In this document: piece by piece, positions 6,143 through 10,504 of the stretch
Layout of the letters: each line of letters opens with the position of its first letter
Position numbering within the stretch: position 1 is the stretch's first letter
Translations under genes and position numbers: made by a program
NCBI GenBank assembly: GCA_001797935.1
Contig: MGQT01000069.1
Coordinates: forward strand, 1,343 to 11,846
DNA: 10,504 nt
From: Deltaproteobacteria bacterium RBG_16_54_18
Lineage (GTDB): Bacteria; Desulfobacterota; B13-G15; RBG-16-54-18
Direction of reading: 5' to 3'
The notes under the pieces: generated by a model
What the model was told of the DNA's origin: nothing
The model's input: the letters and a program-made list of their open reading frames with translations, nothing else
Databases searched by the model: none

Positions 6143-7717
6143 TTATTTCGTCTTGAACGCCTCTTCGATGCCGATGTATTTTTTTCGCAGCTTCGGCTTT
6201 TCTATTTTGCCGGTCGGATTACGCGGCACCTCCCCGAAAAAGATCTTCCGCGGCCGTTTGTATTTGGGGAGTGCTTCGCAGAAGGCAAGGACCTCCTCCT
6301 CGCTCATCGCCTGCCCCGGCACGAGCTCGACGACGACGGTGACGATCTCGCCCAAGCGATCATCCGGGTAGCCGATGGCGGCGACGTCTTTTATCTTCGT
6401 GTTGGTATGTAAAAAATCTTCGACCTCGACGGGGAAGACATTTTCGCCGCCGCAGATGATAACGTCTTTTTTTCTGTCCACCAGGAAGATAAAGCCGTCT
6501 TCATCCAGACGGGCCATGTCCCCGGTATAGAGCCATCCGTCTCGCAAGGCGGCGGCGGTCGCCTCGGGGTTCTTGTAGTATTCCCGCATCACCCCGTCCC
6601 CCCGCACCGCCAGTTCTCCGACCTCGCCTGAGGGGACCGGCTTGCCCTCCGGATCCACGATCCGCGACTCCCAGTTGAAGCCGGGGAGCCCGATGGCGCC
6701 GATCTTGTGCTCGTTCTCCATCCCGAGATGGACACACCCCGGCCCGGTCGATTCACTGAGCCCGTAATTGGTGTCGTAGGCCATGGTGGGGAAGTACTCC
6801 TTCCAGTGTTTTATCAAGGAAGGGGGGACGGGTTGCGCGCCGATGTGCATGAGCCGCCACTGGCTGAGGCGATAATCAGTCGGCTTCAACTCCCCGCTGT
6901 CGAACTTCAGCAGGATATCCTGGGCCCAGGGGACGAGGAGAAAGACGATCGTTCCTTGTTCCTCGCTGACGGCGTCTAAGACGTATTCCGGCGTCGCACC
7001 TTTTAAGATGACGCCGCGCCCGCCGACGATGAAACTCCCGAACCAGTGCATCTTGGCGCCGGTGTGATAGAGGGGGGGGATGAGGATAAAATTGTCTTTC
7101 CTTGTCTGCTGGTGGGCCATATTTTCCGTGACGCACGCGCACGCCATATTCTTGTGGGTGAGGAGGATCGGCTTGGGCCGCCCCGTGGTTCCCGACGTGA
7201 AGTACAGGCCGCAGGGATCGTCAAACGTGATCTCGGTTGCCGGCGGTTTTGCCGGGGAAGATGCCAGGGCCTTTTCCAGCGGTTCCGCATACGAGGGCGC
7301 ATTCTTCCCTGCGAAGAGGTAATGCCCGATTCCGGGCATGGCGTTTTTACCGGCGTCGATCCGCTCGGTGAACTCCTCACTGAAGATCATCGCCTTCGGC
7401 TCGGCCACCTCGGCGCAGTATTGTATATCCTCGCTGGTGAAGCGGAAGTTCAGCGGCACCGCCCACGCGCCGGTGCGCACAATGCCAAAATAGGCAATCA
7501 TCCACTCGAGGGAATTCATCATGAGGTGGATGACCTTGTCTCCTTTTTTAATGCCCCGTTTTATGAGGGCGTGGGCACAGCGGTTCGCGGCCTCATCGAA
7601 TTGCTGCCAGGTGATTTCCCGGCGCTTCTTTTCTTCCGGGATACGCTCGATGAGCGCGCAATCAGTCGGGTACAGGCGGGCATTCCGGGCCAGCATCTCT
7701 CCGATATGGATATCCAT
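6143..7717 (-). CDS. AMP-forming acyl-CoA synthetase / ligase
   Basis: This ANL-superfamily enzyme activates a carboxylic acid with ATP to an acyl-adenylate and then to the CoA thioester. The 524 residues contain the full motif set: P-loop YFTSGTTGRPK (172-182), YDTNYGLSEST (314-324), YTGD (397-400), hinge region DRKKDVIICGGENVFPVEVE (414-433), and PTGKIEK (501-507) with the expected catalytic Lys504. No signal peptide or membrane segment is seen, so it should be cytosolic. The ATG at 7717 has GGAAGGAG about 10 nt upstream, and a strong promoter lies just beyond. It is divergent from the Fe-S enzyme pair, suggesting it supplies their CoA-ester substrate. The acid (fatty, aromatic or alicyclic) cannot be read from the sequence. 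Confidence 0.93.
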   Translation of the reverse strand: MDIHIGEMLARNARLYPTDCALIERIPEEKKRREITWQQFDEAANRCAHALIKRGIKKGDKVIHLMMNSLEWMIAYFGIVRTGAWAVPLNFRFTSEDIQYCAEVAEPKAMIFSEEFTERIDAGKNAMPGIGHYLFAGKNAPSYAEPLEKALASSPAKPPATEITFDDPCGLYFTSGTTGRPKPILLTHKNMACACVTENMAHQQTRKDNFILIPPLYHTGAKMHWFGSFIVGGRGVILKGATPEYVLDAVSEEQGTIVFLLVPWAQDILLKFDSGELKPTDYRLSQWRLMHIGAQPVPPSLIKHWKEYFPTMAYDTNYGLSESTGPGCVHLGMENEHKIGAIGLPGFNWESRIVDPEGKPVPSGEVGELAVRGDGVMREYYKNPEATAAALRDGWLYTGDMARLDEDGFIFLVDRKKDVIICGGENVFPVEVEDFLHTNTKIKDVAAIGYPDDRLGEIVTVVVELVPGQAMSEEEVLAFCEALPKYKRPRKIFFGEVPRNPTGKIEKPKLRKKYIGIEEAFKTK

Positions 7718-7773
7718 ACGCCTCGTTCTCCTTCCTGCGGTCAGATTAGTTATGCGATCTTACCTTACCCCTA

Positions 7774-7801
7774 AGTATAGCACCATACCTTTTCTTGACA
7801 A
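7774..7801 (-). promoter_or_regulatory. Sigma-70-type promoter for the acyl-CoA ligase
   Basis: On the minus strand TTGTCA (7796-7801) and TATACT (7774-7779) each match the consensus at 5 of 6 positions, with a 16-nt spacer. TGC directly before TATACT gives an extended -10 (TGn). A start near 7767 would leave a leader of about 50 nt before the ATG at 7717. Confidence 0.65.
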
Positions 7802-7824
7802 GGTCGGCATCAGCGTACTATCTT
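7795..7824 (+). promoter_or_regulatory. Probable promoter for the Fe-S enzyme pair
   Basis: A consensus TTGACA (7795-7800) is followed after 18 nt by TATCTT (7819-7824); TACTAT at 7816-7821 with a 15-nt spacer is the alternative. Both -10 choices are weak (4 of 6). The -35 hexamer overlaps that of the divergent ligase promoter by 5 nt on the opposite strand. A TGTCAA word at 7834-7839 forms an inverted pair with TTGACA and could be part of an operator. Confidence 0.45.
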
Positions 7825-7864
7825 TAAACAAAGTGTCAAAGCTCGATGTCGCGGTGGAGAGTAC

Positions 7865-9037
7865 ATGGTTGAGCAACGAAACATAAAACCGGCGGCCCTC
7901 ACGAGATTGCAGGAGATCGCCAACGATCCGTACGGATGCCTGGCCGATCTGCGCAAGCGCAAACGGATCATCGGGAGCACCCTCGCGGATGTCCCCGAGG
8001 AGCTGATCCATGCTGCGGGGCTGCACCCCTTCTTGATCTTGGGGACGAACAACCCCATCCGTCATTCCGCCGCCCTCTTGCCGGACAACTCGTGTTCCTT
8101 GGCGCGGAGCAACCTGGAACTCGTGGTCGGATATCAGAGCGCGTTTTTTGACGGCTTTGTCCTCTCCCAGGTCTGCGACACGACCCAGCACCTCGGTGAT
8201 ATCTGGAAGCGGAAGTTTCCCGACCACTACTTTGAGAACTTCTTGACGCCCCGGCAGGTGGCCCGTCCGAGCGCCCGCGCCTGGTACGCAGAGGAGTGCC
8301 GCAGACTGCGGGGGGCGCTGGAGCAATATGCCGGACGCGCGATCACTGACGCGGCCCTGCGGGAGAGCTTTGCCCTGTACAATGAAAACCGCGCCTTGCT
8401 CAGGCGGCTCTACGCGATCAAGCGCGAGGCGCCGGCCCTGATGACCAACCGGGAATTTTTCGACGCGGTCAAGGCGGGCTTTTTCATGGACCGGGGGGAG
8501 CACAATGAGCTGGTGCAGGCAGTTGTTCAGTGGGCCGAGCAGACGAAGGATCACCAGGCGTCCGCAAACGGTTATTTCCGGGTCATCTGTGTGGGGATCG
8601 TGGTGGAACCGCCGGCGCTCTACGATATGATCGACGAGGTCAAGGGGACCATCGTGGCCGACAACCTTTGCACGGCCTCGCGGTATATCTTTTATGACGT
8701 CGAGACCAAGGGAGACCCTGCCGAGGCCTTGGCCGACCGGCACCTGCGCAAGCCTTATTTTACGCCCATCAACGAGGACGTGCGCCGGATATACGCCGAC
8801 CTCATCTCTCTCTGCCGCGACAACAACGGGGAGGCGATCTTCTACGTGCATATCAAGTATTGCGAATCGCAGGACTACGACCTGCCGGACATCAAGGCGG
8901 CCATGCGGACGGAGGGAATCCCCTTCCTGGAGCTGGAGACGGAGTACCAGACGACCCACCTTGCTCAGTTGAAGACCCGGCTGCAGGCCTTTTGTGAATC
9001 CCTCTTCACGAAAGGGGCGCAAGGGGGTGTGCGATGA
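7865..9037 (+). CDS. 2-hydroxyacyl-CoA dehydratase / benzoyl-CoA reductase family subunit (HgdB/BcrC-like)
   Basis: This is one of two Fe-S subunits of an enzyme family that uses low-potential electrons and ketyl-radical chemistry on CoA esters: dehydration of 2-hydroxyacyl-CoA or ring reduction of benzoyl-CoA. The 390 residues match the smaller subunit in size. Family marks: PEELIHAAGLHP (44-55), then Cys77 in PDNSCSLARSNLE, Cys104 in SQVCDTTQHLGD, VADNLCTASRY (264-274), and Cys333 in YVHIKYCESQDYDLPDIK (327-344). LELETEY (355-361) closes the C-terminal domain. Cys77, Cys104 and Cys333 are the likely [4Fe-4S] ligands. The ATG at 7865 has GGTGGAG about 6 nt upstream. Its stop overlaps the next start (ATGA). 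The substrate cannot be assigned; a double-cubane reductase is a less likely alternative because there are two subunits. Confidence 0.88.
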   Translation: MVEQRNIKPAALTRLQEIANDPYGCLADLRKRKRIIGSTLADVPEELIHAAGLHPFLILGTNNPIRHSAALLPDNSCSLARSNLELVVGYQSAFFDGFVLSQVCDTTQHLGDIWKRKFPDHYFENFLTPRQVARPSARAWYAEECRRLRGALEQYAGRAITDAALRESFALYNENRALLRRLYAIKREAPALMTNREFFDAVKAGFFMDRGEHNELVQAVVQWAEQTKDHQASANGYFRVICVGIVVEPPALYDMIDEVKGTIVADNLCTASRYIFYDVETKGDPAEALADRHLRKPYFTPINEDVRRIYADLISLCRDNNGEAIFYVHIKYCESQDYDLPDIKAAMRTEGIPFLELETEYQTTHLAQLKTRLQAFCESLFTKGAQGGVR

Positions 9038-10263
9038 CGGCGGCGAGCGCCAAGCCATCCTCGAAAGAGCTCTCCCGGGTATTGACCGAGGGGTACCTGC
9101 TGGATGCCCGCACGGCCCACGAGCACGGGAAGTACGTGGCCTATACCACCGCGGTGTCGCCGGTCGAGCTCTTTGTGGCGCACGACGTCATCCCTATCTA
9201 TCCGGAGAACCACGCCGTGGCCTGTCTTACCAAGCGCATGGGAACGGAGCTCTCCCTGGCCATGGAAAAGCAGGGGTATACGAGCCACCTCTGCGCCTAT
9301 GCCCGCTCCGATTTGGGATATCGGATCACCGGCAAGAGCGCCATGGGGGGTATCCCCGACCCCGACTTCCTCTTGGCCTGCAATGCCCAGTGTTTTACCC
9401 TGACCAAGTGGTTTGAGGTCCTCTCGCGCAAATATGAAGTCCCCCTCTTTGTCTTCGACACCCCCCAGTGGATCCGCGAGCCCGGGGCGCGCAAGGAGAT
9501 CGTCAAATATTGCGTGGCGCAGCTCAAGGAGCTGATCGCGGCCCTGGAGCAGTTGACCGGCAAAAAGTATGATTATGACCGTCTGGCCCAGGTAATGGCT
9601 TACTCACAGCAGGCAAGCGTGCTCTACCGGCGCTTTCTTGACATGGCCGCGTACAAGCCCTCGCCTATCAGTATCTTTGATGCCTTAATCCACATGGCCA
9701 TCACCGTCTATCTCAGGGGTACCCCGCAGGCCGTCGAGTACTATCAGATACTCTGCGACGAAATCCAGGCAAAGGCGGATCAGGGGGTCGGTGTGATAGC
9801 GGATGAGCGTTTTCGTCTGTATTGGGAGAACCTGCCGGTCTGGTTTAAGTTTAAGGATCACTTCAACCTTCTGAAGTCCTACGGCGCCAATATCCTGACC
9901 TCGCTCTACGTCCACGCCTGGAGCTACGAGTTCGACCTTGCCAAGGACCCCTTGGAGACCCTGGCGGAGAACTACTGCTCCCGCTTTTCCAACGTCACCC
10001 TAGAGGAGCGGGCCGAGATGGCCCTGGACCTCTTCCGGCGCTACTCCATGAACGGGAGCATCATGTTTGTCAACCGCAGCTGCAAGGCGGTCTCCTTTGC
10101 CGTCTATACGCTCAAGGAGATCATCACCGAGACCACGGGCTATCCCGCCCTGATCTTTGAGTCGGACATGGGGGACCCGCGTTTTTACTCCGAGGCGCAG
10201 ATCAAGACGCGCATCGAGGCCTTTCTGGAGACCCTTCAGCGCCGGCAGGCAGCAGGCGCTTAG
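9034..10263 (+). CDS. 2-hydroxyacyl-CoA dehydratase / benzoyl-CoA reductase family subunit (HgdA/BcrB-like)
   Basis: This is the partner Fe-S subunit of the gene before it, sharing a 4-nt ATGA overlap that implies coupled translation and fixed stoichiometry. The 409 residues carry larger-subunit motifs: VIPIYPENHAV (52-62), SHLCAYARSDLGY (84-96) with Cys87, LACNAQC (114-120) with Cys116 and Cys120, KWFEVLSRKYEVPLFVFDTP (125-144), and NRSCKAVSF (347-355) with Cys350. FESDMGDPRFY (375-385) is the usual C-terminal acidic motif. Cys87, Cys116 (or 120) and Cys350 are the probable cluster ligands. The AAGGGGG stretch before the ATG can act as a ribosome binding site. Together the pair should form the catalytic heterodimer. 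The ASKHA-type ATPase that activates such enzymes is absent here and must be encoded elsewhere. Confidence 0.88.
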   Translation: MTAASAKPSSKELSRVLTEGYLLDARTAHEHGKYVAYTTAVSPVELFVAHDVIPIYPENHAVACLTKRMGTELSLAMEKQGYTSHLCAYARSDLGYRITGKSAMGGIPDPDFLLACNAQCFTLTKWFEVLSRKYEVPLFVFDTPQWIREPGARKEIVKYCVAQLKELIAALEQLTGKKYDYDRLAQVMAYSQQASVLYRRFLDMAAYKPSPISIFDALIHMAITVYLRGTPQAVEYYQILCDEIQAKADQGVGVIADERFRLYWENLPVWFKFKDHFNLLKSYGANILTSLYVHAWSYEFDLAKDPLETLAENYCSRFSNVTLEERAEMALDLFRRYSMNGSIMFVNRSCKAVSFAVYTLKEIITETTGYPALIFESDMGDPRFYSEAQIKTRIEAFLETLQRRQAAGA

Positions 10264-10354
10264 AAGGCTTTTCGCCCTCAGACCGACTGGCTGCTGACGA
10301 GCTTGCGGGGGGGCTTCCTTGACTAATCCTTGCTTTTGTGATCTCCTGTACTCG

Positions 10355-10504
10355 ATGCGGATCCTGTTGATCTCGGCCAACCGGGAACGGATGCCCTATC
10401 CCGTTGCTCCGTTGGGCCTTGCTTATATCGCCCAAGCACTCACTCAGGCAGGGCACGACGTACAGGTAACGGATCTGTGCTTCTCTGCGGACATCCAGGG
10501 TGAC
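10355..10504 (+). CDS. Start of a B12-binding radical SAM type protein (truncated)
   Basis: Only 50 residues are visible before the window ends. They begin MRILLISANRERMPYPVAPL and continue through LGLAYIAQALTQAGHDVQVT to DLCF. This is the opening beta-alpha unit of the cobalamin-binding domain found at the N-terminus of many radical SAM proteins (Elp3/MiaB-like superfamily), where the SAM domain with its CxxxCxxC motif follows. That second domain lies outside the window, so the class is an inference. The frame is open upstream to before 10319 (a TTG there is a possible alternative start), but the family-like sequence begins at this ATG. No good ribosome binding site is seen. It lies 91 nt after the Fe-S pair on the same strand and may share its transcript. 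Confidence 0.65.
   Translation, partial: MRILLISANRERMPYPVAPLGLAYIAQALTQAGHDVQVTDLCFSADIQGD

Noticed and set aside
7760..9058. Long open frame (about 430 codons) on the minus strand opposite the HgdB/BcrC-like gene
   Set aside because: The plus-strand gene has clear family motifs and conserved cysteines. The antisense translation is rich in Arg, Gly and Val with no motif, as expected opposite a high-GC coding frame.

Overview
The window fits a Desulfobacterota-type (former Deltaproteobacteria) anaerobe, perhaps near the Syntrophales. Three things point this way: the order ispE - tRNA-Gln - prs - rplY, a parA-parB-bactofilin block beside rsmG, and a pair of oxygen-sensitive 2-hydroxyacyl-CoA dehydratase / benzoyl-CoA reductase family subunits next to an acyl-CoA ligase. 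The lineage is an inference from gene content and order; no marker tree was possible.

Region 1 (1-5741, all minus strand) is a core-gene block. In transcription order it holds rsmG (16S rRNA methyltransferase), parA and parB (chromosome segregation, overlapping by 8 nt), a bactofilin, a small NifU-type Fe-S protein, ispE (isoprenoid precursor kinase), tRNA-Gln(UUG), prs (PRPP synthase) and rplY (ribosomal protein L25, cut by the window edge). Gaps are mostly under 100 bp, so much of it is probably read as one or a few transcripts. The tRNA must then be cut out of an ispE-prs message.

Region 2 (5742-6142) has no convincing gene. It holds several degenerate copies of a short repeat and small hairpins, and it separates the core block from the metabolic genes.

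Region 3 (6143-10504) looks like a catabolic module. An AMP-forming acyl-CoA synthetase on the minus strand is divergent from two translationally coupled plus-strand genes of the HgdAB/BcrBC family, which carry radical-type Fe-S dehydratases and dearomatising reductases. The divergent promoters appear to share one -35 region. A B12-binding radical SAM type gene begins near the end and runs out of the window. The likely logic is that the ligase makes an acyl- or aroyl-CoA thioester and the two-subunit Fe-S enzyme acts on it. The ATP-driven activator such enzymes need is not in the window.

I found no CRISPR array, insertion sequence, rRNA or phage gene. The least explained parts are the substrate of the two-subunit enzyme, the repeat island, and a perfect 9-bp-arm palindrome just upstream of parA.
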